Source: Flaccisagitta enflata
Taxonomy: Eukaryota; Chaetognatha; Sagittoidea; Aphragmophora
Length of the DNA stretch: 64,000 bases
Assembly: GCA_965153355.1 (NCBI GenBank)
Contig: OZ231127.1
Location: 46,810,001 to 46,874,000, forward strand
Direction of reading: 5' to 3'
Part shown: piece after piece, positions 26,551-38,045 of the stretch
How the letters are laid out: the number at the start of each line of letters is the position of its first letter
Position numbering within the stretch: the first letter of the stretch is position 1
The notes under the pieces: generated by a model
Told to the model about the DNA's origin: nothing
Databases searched by the model: none
What the model saw: the letters and a program-made list of their open reading frames with translations, nothing else
Translations under genes and position numbers: made by a program

Positions 26551-26699
26551 AAAACAAGGCCAGACACACGACAATCCAGTCGCGGATGGTTGGGCAGGAG
26601 CAGTAATGCGAAAAACGCTCGTAATTCAAAAATGTTACTTACTTACTTACCTACCGACCGACACGGCAAGTTATAGAGTCGCGTGTCCGCGACTAAAAA
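26551..26699 (+). repeat. THR copy, complete
   Basis: AAAACAAGGCCAGACAC start, box AGTCGCGGATGG, (CTTA)n in place of most CCGA units, AAGTTATAGAGTCGCG and the hairpin ending GTCCGCGACTAAAAA. Confidence 0.85.
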
Positions 26700-27785
26700 G
26701 TTAGATTATGAGTTTTTTTTTGCCCGACAATCACGGCGAAAAGATATTCTAGCTGAGAGCGTTCATATTATTTCCCAGTACAAATTGACAGAGGTGCCGA
26801 TCATGTGAAGCATGGTAGCAATGCTACGCGGTAACCGAGCGCCAAAGTACGGCAGATGCAGTCAATTGTCAGCCAAGGGGATAATGAAATAAGGGAGGAA
26901 GGGATGAGGGAATTAAAAAAAAGAAAGGGGAGAATAAAAAAGAAAAGTGGGAAGAACTTTAAAGACCATTACAGCTATGGCTTTACATTTGTCAAGTGTA
27001 GAGTCAAATGCTAGATTTTCAATTTTGTGGTTTAAATTTAACAAATGCAGCGATAGCACTTGCGCAAGTTCTTCATCTCCCCTGAGATACTCTCTGTTTT
27101 CTTTGTGGAGAAAAACCTCGTTTGCATATTGCAGTTTATGTTTCAACAACGTATAAGCAGGTTTTACAGACAAGAAAAGAATCACTCTCAGTGTCAAATA
27201 TTTTATTATGCTTATGACTAGAAAAAGGTAACCAGGCTTTGTGATAACGATGCAAGTACCCAAGTATGAATGATAATATTCTAGAATCAAACACAATTGC
27301 GTTTTGTTCTAGGGGGTTCAAATTGACAAAAAATTGCTCTTTACGGTGAAACTAAACTCCTCTCATTCTCTCGCATGTGAAGGTGTGTCTTGCTGTTGGC
27401 CGCTGAGTCAAATTCGTTGATCTCGGCTGGAAATATATCACGTCCCCGTAGCTGGTCATTGGTCAGATTGTCAATAGCACAGCCTTTTTACCAATATGCA
27501 GTATCAGGGTGGTGATCAAAATTGCCGTCCCCTAAGAATGATAAATATTTTACTCAAGACATTTTTGGAAAGGGGATAGGGGGAAGTCTAAGAATGATCC
27601 ATAGCCTATGTGTTTAAGAAAAGCGCGGCAGCTTATGCTGTACTTTCCTTGCTACGCGACAGCTTAGCGGAATCGGAACTTCTGACAAATCGATATCTGA
27701 AAATCTGTAAATCCACCCTCATCACATAAGACTTGCTTTGATCTCTTGAGCTTATAAATGCCTTGAGCATTTATCTTTTCCGTTC
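26700..27785. other. No gene established
   Basis: A 127-codon minus frame (26913-27296) has a helical, protein-like middle but no recognised family, start context or clear splice sites. Confidence 0.35.
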
Positions 27786-28570
27786 TTTTTGTCGCGGAGA
27801 CGCGACTCTTTACGTAGCTGTTATGTGTGAGTCGGTCGGTCCATAAATCTGTCTGTCGGTCCGAAGGTCTTTTTGAAATGGTATCTAACACATGTGCCAC
27901 ATTTAGGCGGAAAATGTGGGAACATAGTTACCATAGTAAATATCACTCCAGTAGCATGAAATTTGAACTGGAGGTAGCTTTTTAGAAGAATTTTTATTTA
28001 GTGTTATGATTCAATCATAATTCAATTCATAAATGGGGTATTTCAGCCAAGATGTTGAAATTTCAATATCAAAATGTTGCTGATTTTTCCCACTTTAAAA
28101 TCAATTGAAATTGATCATCATTAAAAGACTTTTACAGGACCTTGAGTAACTGAGAGTGACCAAAATTGACTGACAATCATGCAGATGAGTATTTCAAAGT
28201 AATTGGATTGAATATTGCACAGTTTTTGGCCCCTAAAAAGCGTAATGCTGGACAAACATACAAACAATAAAATAATGCAGAAAATCAGTTTTTTAAATGC
28301 AGCTTACATTCATGGGACATCTTTTTGTCATTGTTTAAGCCTATGGTGACCTAAATTTAGGTAATATACATTCTCCATTCAATTGTGGAGGTTTTCTTTT
28401 GCTTTAAATGACAATAATAGGACTCAATCCTCACTTAGTAGATCATTTTCCGCCTAAATGTGGCGCATGTGTTATTGTCACGCTTAGGTGTTTTTAAGTC
28501 ATTAATGTTCATTTTTGGTACCACTTTCCTTCCCAACCGTCCGTGACATGTTGCCCTGTTGGGCTTGTTT
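27786..28570 (-). repeat. THR-related copy interrupted by a TIR element
   Basis: The hairpin GTCGCGGAGACGCGACT and GTCGGTCGGTCC array lie at the left. The copy resumes after 28474 and ends CCGTCCGTGACATG...GGGCTTGTTT, the same type of 5' end as the GATGCG subfamily. Confidence 0.65.
27886..28474. mobile_element. TIR element (MITE), GGCGGAAAA type
   Basis: The left end TAACACATGTGCCACATTTA continues GGCGGAAAATG, and the right end is its reverse complement with one change. It is 589 bp, AT-rich and non-coding. The element at 35433-35648 has related ends. Confidence 0.75.
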
Positions 28571-28833
28571 TCCATAATGCCTCTTTCAAACGTAGCCTTA
28601 GTTGCAAGACAAAAAAAAGAAAAAAAGAAAAGAAAAGAAGACAAACACAAACGCCAAAGCCCCTCTCCCCCCTCCGAAAAATATCTTCTTAATTCACCAC
28701 CAAGTTGTTTCCATTCGAAGGAATGACATGATACAGTAATGAGAATTCATGTTTCTATCGCCTCCTTTCCATTTCCTTTGGCTTTGGCGGCGCCGATAGC
28801 AATGGTGGAAGCGCCGGTGGAATATATGGAAGC
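28571..28833. other. No gene recognised
   Basis: AAAG-rich tract and unassigned sequence. Confidence 0.4.
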
Positions 28834-28876
28834 GCCGATGGCGGCGGCGGCGGCAGCGGCGGCGGCGGCGGCGACT
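28834..28876. repeat. (GGC)n trinucleotide repeat
   Basis: GC-rich island in AT-rich DNA, preceded by degenerate GGAAGCGCCG units from 28788. A poly-Ala frame crosses it but has no splice or family support. Confidence 0.8.
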
Positions 28877-29033
28877 CTTCTCGCTTCTTCCGCGTCAAGA
28901 TTTGTTTACTTTAGAGCTCACATTGTTTGCGATTTTTTTCCGGAATGAGATTAATCTTGAGGGAAATAACGTGTGTAGGCGACACACGTATGGACATACA
29001 CACGTACCCAAACACACAAGCTTACACACACGC

Positions 29034-29220
<187 letters not shown>

Positions 29221-29393
29221 AGCGAAAAAACACCTGTTGCATATTTCAAAGACCTTGACCCTTGTCGTTCTTGTTGATATCACTCTTAAGAGCGCCATCT
29301 AGCGATAGGTGACAGAAACTAGAATCTCGAGGCAGTGAGAAGCTTTAATTCGATTTCCGAATTCCAAGACGTATGGCAGAAATCCAATACATG

Positions 29394-29656
29394 AAAAACA
29401 AGGTCATTAGACCTAAGTCGCGTGCGTCGGCACTTTCAAAAAATGTCAGGCAGACAGACGGACACAAATTTTTTTTTCAAAAGCACTTTTAAAAAGGCTT
29501 TTTACACCTCCAAATTTCTTCTCTGCCATTCAGAGCCATCAAAAACGTGATAAAAAGCCTTAAAAACAACTTTGTGACGGACCGACGGACGGACCGACGG
29601 ACCGACCGACGGACCGACAAAGTGGCTTATAGAGTCGCGTAGCACGCGACTAAAAA
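29394..29656 (+). repeat. THR copy
   Basis: AAAAACAAGGTCATTAGACC start, box AAGTCGCGTGCG, long GGACCGACGGACC array, GTGGCTTATAG, and a perfect hairpin AGTCGCGT-AGC-ACGCGACT followed by AAAAA. Confidence 0.85.
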
Positions 29657-30054
29657 TCACGTTTTTTCCTGCTTTCTATTGAACCGACTCTTGATCATGT
29701 ACCCGATGTTATTTGAGCGTTTTACTTAGGGTTGGTCTGAATACAATGAAAGGAATCAGGCAAATTATATCGAGGTAAACTAAGATTGCCCGCCATTTTT
29801 TGGCGGATTTCCGTATTTGGAGTTTGTTTTCTTTCGGGTTCCAATGGAGAAATCAAAGAGCAGAACTTTTTTCAGCCGAATCCAATTATCGAGAAAAAAA
29901 AAAACAATGCCAAAGGCATTAATATGAAAAGATGTTTGGTCGACTTGACATGGAACTGAATTGTCCATAATTGGAAGATGCTCGACAGTAAATTGCCCGA
30001 ATTATGCATGGCAATTTTATTGCAAACATGAAAACTTAAGGTCAATTCTTTGTT
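29657..30054. other. No gene recognised
   Basis: Unassigned AT-rich sequence. Confidence 0.4.
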
Positions 30055-30136
30055 TCATTCATTCATTCATTCATTCATTCATTCATTCATTCATTCATTC
30101 ATTCATTCATTCATTCATTCATTCATTCATTCATTC
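30055..30136. repeat. (ATTC)n microsatellite
   Basis: About 20 perfect tetranucleotide units. Confidence 0.97.
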
Positions 30137-30249
30137 TTTTAAGTTCAGGTTAAGTGAGGGATTTTGCTCCACTTCAACTTGTCACGCTACTCAATATCTT
30201 GGATTACAATGTCTGGCGGTCGCATTAAGCTTAACCTCGATTCTATCCT

Positions 30250-30455
30250 CTAAGGGTATGGTTTCTTGACAATGTTACCCTCGAGTGATTGGTTGAATTT
30301 TGGTTAAATAGGTAACAATCATTTGCCCTTAACTACTTTTGGTAAGCAGTTTTGTTTTTCAGATTCAGTTTTATTGAAAACTGGGAGTGGTGCGCGCATA
30401 AACCAGTCAGTGAGGGTTCACAAGGTCCGTTTCCATTCATTTAAGTTCAGGTGAC
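30250..30455 (+). repeat. Dispersed repeat, second copy
   Basis: Reverse-complement relative of 11965-12215, sharing GGTATGGTTTCTTGAC, TTTTGGTAAGCAGTTT and GTGAGGGTTCACAAGG. Confidence 0.7.
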
Positions 30456-30636
30456 ATTGTTCCACTTGTCATAGACTGTGACGATTTAACCATGGTAATA
30501 TAATTCTGGTAGAGCTGAACACATTTTCAAAAATTCAGGTTTGTGTCATCAAGCAGATTTACAAGCTTTAGTGAAAAATGGATTTTAGTCTTATCGAATA
30601 GACCCGACTGCCCGACAAACCCTACCCAGCGCTCTT

Positions 30637-31119
30637 TTTAGTTCCAGACGTTCGTCCGTCCTTCCATATGTCCCCTCCCCCCTCCGAAGCTTCTCGAGCC
30701 TCATATTCCCAAATAACATGGAAAATTGAATAAATGCATAAGTCCCATAGAATAATATGAAAAATTGACAAAAAAAAAGTTAAATATCCATTGAATAACA
30801 TGGAATATTGAAAGAAAAATAGTAAAAATGAAAAATTCCGATTGGATAACATGGAAAATTGACGAAAAAATGCAAAATACCTGTTGAAAAACATGGGAAA
30901 TTGCCCCAAAGACCTCAAACATGCCCGCTCAGGACGTCTGGATATTCGCCCCTATGTCCTTCATCGGCCCTTCCCGGCTGGTGCCCCGCTCTCACTCAAC
31001 CTCTTCAGCTGATCACTCCAAGCAGGGCATCGGGTACCGTTGAAATTGTGTAATCCTTTGATGACTTGAAATAACTGGTCCTGCTCTTCTGCACGCGACT
31101 TGGTTGCGGCCTTGTTTCA
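30637..31119 (-). repeat. THR ends enclosing unrelated sequence
   Basis: A weak hairpin-side end (TTTTTAGTTCCAGACG, GTCCGTCC) at the left and GCACGCGACTTGGTTGCGGCC TTGTTT at the right. The 350 bp between contains AACATGGAAAATTGA units repeated about five times (30716-30902). Confidence 0.5.
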
Positions 31120-31145
31120 TCGAAAAACAATTTCTATTTGCTAAG

Positions 31146-31345
<200 letters not shown>

Positions 31346-31369
31346 CAAAGATACACTATGAGGAAGAAG

Positions 31370-31542
31370 GGAAGGAAGAAAGAAAAAAAGGAGAAAAAGA
31401 ACGAAAGAAAAAAAGAAAGAGAGATAGAAAGAAAGAAAGAAAGAAAGTAAGGAAAAAAAAGAAACAAAGAAAGAAAGAAAGAAAGAGAAAGGAAGGGAGA
31501 AAAAGAAAAAAAGAACGAAAGAAAGAACGAAAGAAAGAACGA

Positions 31543-31590
<48 letters not shown>

Positions 31591-31633
31591 ACAAAAGAAA
31601 GAAGAAAGAAAAAAGAAAAAACGAAAAATAAAC

Positions 31634-31717
<84 letters not shown>

Positions 31718-31735
31718 GAAAAAAAAAAGAAACTA
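31370..31735. repeat. (AAAG)n array
   Basis: Interrupted AAAG/AACG units. It abuts the THR copy at 31738. Confidence 0.95.
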
Positions 31736-31737
31736 TG

Positions 31738-31867
31738 ATGTCGCGTGCGGGTGGACAGGGGCAGTGGTAAAGAAGGTCACTTGGGCATGAGCAGTGAGCT
31801 CAAAAAGCTAAAAAACGCAAAGAAAAAAAAAAGTAAAAATGGGACGGACCGTAACACGCGACTAAAA
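31738..31867 (+). repeat. THR copy, shortened
   Basis: GATGTCGCGTGCGGGTGGAC box region, GGGCATGAGCAG, GGGACGGACC, then ACACGCGACTAAAAG. The left stem arm is lost. Confidence 0.65.
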
Positions 31868-32895
<1,028 letters not shown>

Positions 32896-32899
32896 GACA

Positions 32900-33890
32900 G
32901 ATAGACAAAGACATAGACGAGGAAATGTTACCCTTTTTTTCCCGCTGGGAGGGCACGTGAGGTAACTGCTGCTCACGTAACAACAGAGAATGACAGAAAA
33001 TGACACATTTTCCAGATGTGATATGATTAGATGAAGTACACGAAGCAATTAAATAGACCAGGCAACGGAGACAAAAGAGACGCTTTGCATCAAGTTTCCG
33101 GTTGCAATGACGTTTCCATAGTAGATGGAAAGCATTTCATGACCTGACGTGGCAGAGTTATTTGAAGGTTCTTGCAACTGGACCCCCGCAAATACCTATT
33201 CTTTGGACGTCTACTGAGTACAGGCTAGCATGATTGAGTTAGCTGAATTGCTCAGTATTGGTTCTACATTGAAGCGAATGATGAGACCATTTTTCTTTTT
33301 TTCCTGAATGTTACAGTACCTTCCGGACAAACCCGGCTAAAACTGGAGGATTATTTTTTTGTTATCTTAATTTCATTTCCCAATCTTCATTTTTTTTATC
33401 TAACTTAATTAAAAGATACTTAATTCCTTGAATATATTTTGCTGTCAAAAAGAATAACTCAAGAAATCAAAGTGCATGAAGACATCAATTTGGAGTGTTC
33501 TAACCCAGACCATTGTATTTGGCAGAAAATTTTACATATTCCAGACAACAAGAACAGCTCACTCAGACAATTATTTCAGATATTATGGTCATTCAAAGTT
33601 TTAAGGACAATTGTCCTAAATTATTTTCCCCACCGTACGAGATACTGGTATCAGTTGATTTAGCTGGATATACCCTGTCATGTTCCTCCTTCTTCCCCTC
33701 CTCTTATTTTTTCTCCAATAAGGTAAAAATATTTTTCTTACCATTCTTTTGGATGAAATTGAGGCGAAACCTTTTCGATTTTGCTTGGCCGAGCATTGAG
33801 AAAACGTTTGTGCTTCCTTGTCTTACAGTGAAATGGAAACTTTTTTCTTTTTCGAAATCCTGAGGAATTGAGTTATCACTGTCTTTTTAA
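32900..33890. other. No gene recognised
   Basis: Unique-looking sequence. Frames at 33439-33663 and 33513-33863 show no known motif. Confidence 0.4.
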
Positions 33891-33891
33891 A

Positions 33892-34055
33892 AACAAGTAA
33901 CTCAGGGTAACAGTATCGTTGCAGACGGGGGGGGGGGTAAGGGGTTTTAACCCCCTACTCCACACATATACCCACATACACATAGCCACAATCATGCATT
34001 TTCACACTCGGTCGTGTTAAACATCAGAAAGAGTCGCGAGTCCGCGACTAAAAAA
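33892..34055 (+). repeat. THR copy, GTGAC subfamily
   Basis: AACAAGTAACTCAGGGTAAC start, GTATCGTTGCAGACGGG, no CCGA array, and the terminal hairpin AGTCGCGAGTCCGCGACT followed by AAAAA. Confidence 0.75.
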
Positions 34056-34289
34056 TTGAGTGTTTTTAAAGTGCCATTTGGGCGTAGGACGAAATTGGAT
34101 CAAAATTTCACTCTGTTGACGCCAACGCTTTTCAAGTAGTAATATTCATGGCCCTTTAATGGCCAATGTAATTGAGTGAACCATTAAGTTTAGATTATGA
34201 GCAAATATGAATGAAATTGGTGGTTATTGGAAAAGTATACATCCCCACAGCATATTGCGTTGTGATTAAGACATAGAAATAACTAAGAC

Positions 34290-34550
34290 GGAGTTAAATT
34301 CAAAATTTGTTCACTGATAGGAGGCTTGTTAAAAAAATAACTTTGCATAGAAAATGAAAAGACACAAAAAAGAAGAACATAGCCGCCTTCCAAAATTGAT
34401 TACACAGGCGGCTATGTTTTTGAAAATGCAAAATTTCTTTGAATTTGGGTGTCTTATAATTTTAACAGCAGCAATCAGATAAAAAATGTAGGCAAAATTT
34501 TTCTAAAACTTCTTATTTCCTTTACTTTTCTCATGTGAATTGCTGACTTT
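34290..34550 (+). repeat. Dispersed repeat with conserved hairpin, copy 1
   Basis: Matches the inverse of 61264-61532 over about 260 bp. The core is GAACATAGCCGCCTTCC paired with GGCGGCTATGTT across a short loop (34377-34420). Flanking blocks GATAGGAGGCTTGTTAA and TCTTATAATTTTAACAG are shared. Confidence 0.8.
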
Positions 34551-34659
34551 ATGGCTCTTTTTAAGTCAGCATATGGCAAAGACATATATATGGAGTGTTT
34601 CTGAAGACAATTTGTCTCATGAAAATATCTGTTGCATCATAATCATTCTAGTATAGTTG

Positions 34660-34974
34660 AAACAAGCCCGACCGGACAACGATGCGTCCGGGCTGTGTAT
34701 CAGCGTGTATTGATCATGTGACATATGCATGGACAGATAGATGGACGAACAAACGGGTGAAACGACTCTCAAAACATGTTGGTTGATCATTTGTTTCAGT
34801 GTAGGATCTCACCGTGGCCAAAAACAGCCGAGAAACGCGGTTTTTGCACAGGCGTAACGGACCGACCGACCGACGGACGGACGGACGGACGGACGGACGG
34901 ACCGACGGACGGACGGACGGACGGACGGACAGACCCTCTTATAGAGATGCGTTCCTGACGGACGCATCTAAAAA
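34660..34974 (+). repeat. THR copy, GATGCG stem subfamily
   Basis: AAACAAGCCCGACCGG start, box GATGCGTCC (34681-34689), middle shared with 25988-26289, a (GGAC)n array, then a hairpin with arms at 34945-34951 and 34961-34969. GGACGCATC (34960-34968) is the exact complement of the 5' box. Confidence 0.85.
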
Positions 34975-35432
34975 GGGGCGAAACTCTAAATGTTGGCATA
35001 AAATGCTCGCCGTCCTAAACATGTTCTCATGGGTTCTGATGCGTTCTCAGGGGTTCTCATGGGACAGCAAGTCACAGACCTTAATAGCGGGCTCGCTTAA
35101 GCGGTGCTCCACTGACACTGCGTTAAGAGGGGTTATAGTGGTGTCTGCTGGTCATAGATGTGTCTGCTGCGCTTGATTTTAACAATTGTAATGTTGCAAA
35201 CAAGATCTAACGTGCAAACTTGATGCACGAAACATAATTTCCATTGTGCCAAGTAATGAGTTGGTTGCGTGAAGATGGCAATAGGCGAAGTATTCATTGC
35301 TCTCCAGGCGAGCAATTGAGAAACAATCAAGTGAAACAAAGAGGGCAACGGACCAACATAATCTGGACGGGTTACAATAGCACACATTACGCCAGGGCAG
35401 ACTATTTAGTATTCTTTCTTGGATTTCCTCAG
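34975..35432. other. No gene recognised
   Basis: Contains short GTTCTCATGGG repeats (35024-35066). Confidence 0.4.
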
Positions 35433-35648
35433 AACACCTGTCTGACATTTAGGCGGAAAAATACTTGACCATAAAAAGAACAAAAACTATACTTCTAGTT
35501 GGCCCAGTAAGATGAAATTTGAACTGAAGTGCAAAAACACATTTGACATGTTAGAGTAGCAATTTCATCACACTGGGTTGACAAGAAGTATGCTTTTCAA
35601 ACATTTTGCCTTCTAGCATTTTTCCGCTTAATTTTCAGACAGGTGTTA
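35433..35648. mobile_element. Short TIR element, GGCGGAAAA type
   Basis: The left end AACACCTGTCTGACATTTAG continues GCGGAAAAAT. The right end reversed is AACACCTGTCTGAAAATTAA then GCGGAAAAAT. It is 216 bp and non-coding, with ends related to 27886-28474. Confidence 0.7.
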
Positions 35649-36670
35649 GTGCTGGGGATTATGATGGTTTGAGTTGCCGTTACCTTTAAAAGATTGGGAG
35701 AGCGCATGGAAAATAGATAATGATCAAAATATTGTGTCAAGCTAGCAATTCATTACCTTAGTGCACTGATTGCGCGCTGAAAGCCTGTCATTGGAGCACT
35801 GTGGGTTGTTCACTTGTGCGGAACTCAATTTCCAACTCACGCGCGTTTGAGTCCACCACTTGGCTCTTCCACGCTCTCCGTCACGCGGCTTTTATTTTTG
35901 GCGCAGAATATGTTGACGAGGGAGCAAAGATCAGAGATGCAAAATGGATCACTATGCTGCAGATTTTAGGTGGAAAGTGCATGCTAGCATTTCAAAGTTG
36001 GCTATTTGGCTTCTCTCACTACCGCCCAATTATTAATGTGAGCTATGTTTTCTTGAAGAATTGAACATGATATTGTGGTTTGAGGCAAATTTTGCTCTAC
36101 GTTATATGTTATATATCATCATTGTAAACTTGTAATCTTATCATAACAGTGATTTGGTCGTATTCTAGCAGGCTCTAATTTGTGAGTTTACCGTTATCAA
36201 ACCCAGAGCGATTTAGCTGTTGAAGAAACAGGTTTTTTTAGATTTAGTGACATAGGCTTGTAGAAAACTCTTGGCTCACCTGTGGCTGCATCGCAAGATG
36301 CATGCTCATCATGAAACAGGAATCGTAAAAAAAGATAAATCACTATGTCTCTAAAAAAGCTAGAGGATTGCTCGTCTGTCATCGTTTCTCTGAGTGAAGT
36401 GCTCAGAGACAGACACACTGACATACAAAATGACAGTGTCTTTTTAAAAGCATCTTATGGCATTTTCAATTACTTTTGAACAGTATCTAAACAACTACTG
36501 ACCCAAAAATCCACATAATTCGCGATGAATACATAAAAAATGATTGGTGAAATCTGAAGACCTCATATTTTACTATTGTATGTGAACTAAAGTCGCTCAA
36601 ATTCATTGAAGAGAAAAAAAAAAGAAAATGTAAAGTAAACCAAAAATTACGGTTCTTTCACTAAGATGCA
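35649..36670. other. No gene recognised
   Basis: Unassigned. About 36102-36140 resembles 56475-56513. Confidence 0.4.
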
Positions 36671-36793
36671 TGCTTTGTCCTGTATCCAGAGCTCCAAAAT
36701 CTGGCACATCCGACTGACTGAAATTTGAGACCCACTTTTCTTAATGGTAAAAACCATAAACAATCTGTGGACAAAACCTTAAAGGTATATGTC
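36671..36793 (+). repeat. Duplicated unique-looking segment, copy 1
   Basis: Begins CATGCTTTGTCCTGTATCC and is almost identical (one change seen) to 56515-56636. Confidence 0.85.
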
Positions 36794-37001
36794 ATGGTGC
36801 AGAACAGCGTCAAATTTGACAAATCGTTCTGTTCTGTGATGGAATACGCTGCTATGCAGCGGAAATATAATAAAAATTAAAGTCTTATGCATGCTTAATA
36901 CTCCCTAAACTAATCAAAAAACGGTTAACTGACAATTGGTATTGATCTCACATTGGTAAAGACACAGCATACTTAGTGAAACAACAGAATTCTTTAAAAA
37001 G

Positions 37002-37006
37002 AATTG
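37002..37006. repeat. Target-site duplication, left (AATTG)
   Basis: AATTG precedes the 5' LTR and recurs exactly after the 3' LTR at 54998-55002. A 5-bp duplication fits BEL/Pao integration and shows the 18 kb between is one insertion. Confidence 0.85.
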
Positions 37007-37910
37007 TGTTAGAAATGTATGTCCGTCCGTTTATTAAGTATGCGTGCTTTTGTTTCTTTTGCGTGCTTTTGGCTTTTCTTCTTTTCCTTTTATTCAATGC
37101 CAGCGTCTTTTGTTTCTTGCCATTTTTTATAATGAACGCTAGATGGGTAACCATATGGTTGCGCCTTGTATTTTGTGCCATTTGTTTTGATTACGTAGAC
37201 AAACATACGTAACTCGTCTTCGTGTCATCCACTTTTGGATTGATCGTTTTATTTATTTACGGCATTGCTTCCTAAAGTGGTTGATTGATTTTCGTGTTTG
37301 ATTGAATGCGCCCTTGGAATTCACTAATTTCAATAATCTCTCATCTTTTTGTTGCAGATAAACTTATGAACGGACAATTAACGTTAGTTTGACATCGACA
37401 GACTGTGGGTTGAAACCAACAAAAGTGGGCCTAAAAGTAAGTTTTATAGACGCGTCTTTGCTTTTATTAACGTTGTTTTTATCTTGTCTTCCGGTCTGTT
37501 ATTCTTGTCTTTTGCATTTTTGCATTTTTATCGCCGGATTTTAACATGGTTTTTATCGCTTGCCCGATCAGCTTACTATGGGGATGATATGGATGAATTT
37601 AATGGGATGGGCCGGGGCAGGGGCAGGTATTATCAGGTATGGGCTCTGAAGAAGATGAACATGTTGTCATGTGCTGTTTCTGTCCTTTATTGTGTCCTAT
37701 CTCGATTTCATGTTATCTTTTGCGTTTGCTGATCACCATTAACGCCCACTTTCCCTTTCATTTTTCCCTCTTCAGTTGTTGAAATTTTTATGGAATAAAC
37801 GAGACGATCGCCTTCCTATTTTCCAATCGGCCAACTTTCTTTCACCACAAGTCGTCAGTCAGATAGACGCTCATAGACAGTGCCAGTTGAAACTCGTGGG
37901 CGTAAACATA
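37007..37910 (+). mobile_element. BEL/Pao element, 5' LTR
   Basis: 904 bp, starting TGTTAG and ending AAACATA, aligned throughout with 54096-54997 apart from scattered substitutions and small indels. It contains an AATAAA at 37794-37799 near its 3' end, the expected place for the polyadenylation signal. No obvious primer binding site follows. Confidence 0.9.
37572..37626 (+). other. Exon-like segment inside the LTR
   Basis: Preceded by GCCCGATCAG and followed by GTATTA, 55 bp. The frame gives Tyr, Asp and Met residues and then Gly-Arg repeats. The 3' LTR retains most of it (54658-54719). It could be a cryptic exon, a captured host exon or chance. Confidence 0.2.
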
Positions 37911-38045
37911 TTTCAACAATTTAAAAACGACTCGACTCTTTCCATCTTCGACTTAAAACGAAATTGACAATGGCAGCCGGCGCAACGACGACACCGTCTC
38001 GACCGCTTCAACGTCATCTCGCGTATCTCACTTCGGTTTGAATCA

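Noticed and set aside
26913-27296. 127-codon minus frame with a helical middle
   Set aside because: Composition looks protein-like, but there is no family, no splice signals and no second copy to support it.
28739-28948. Ala-rich frame across the (GGC)n repeat
   Set aside because: Alanine run comes from the trinucleotide repeat; no exon signals or domain.
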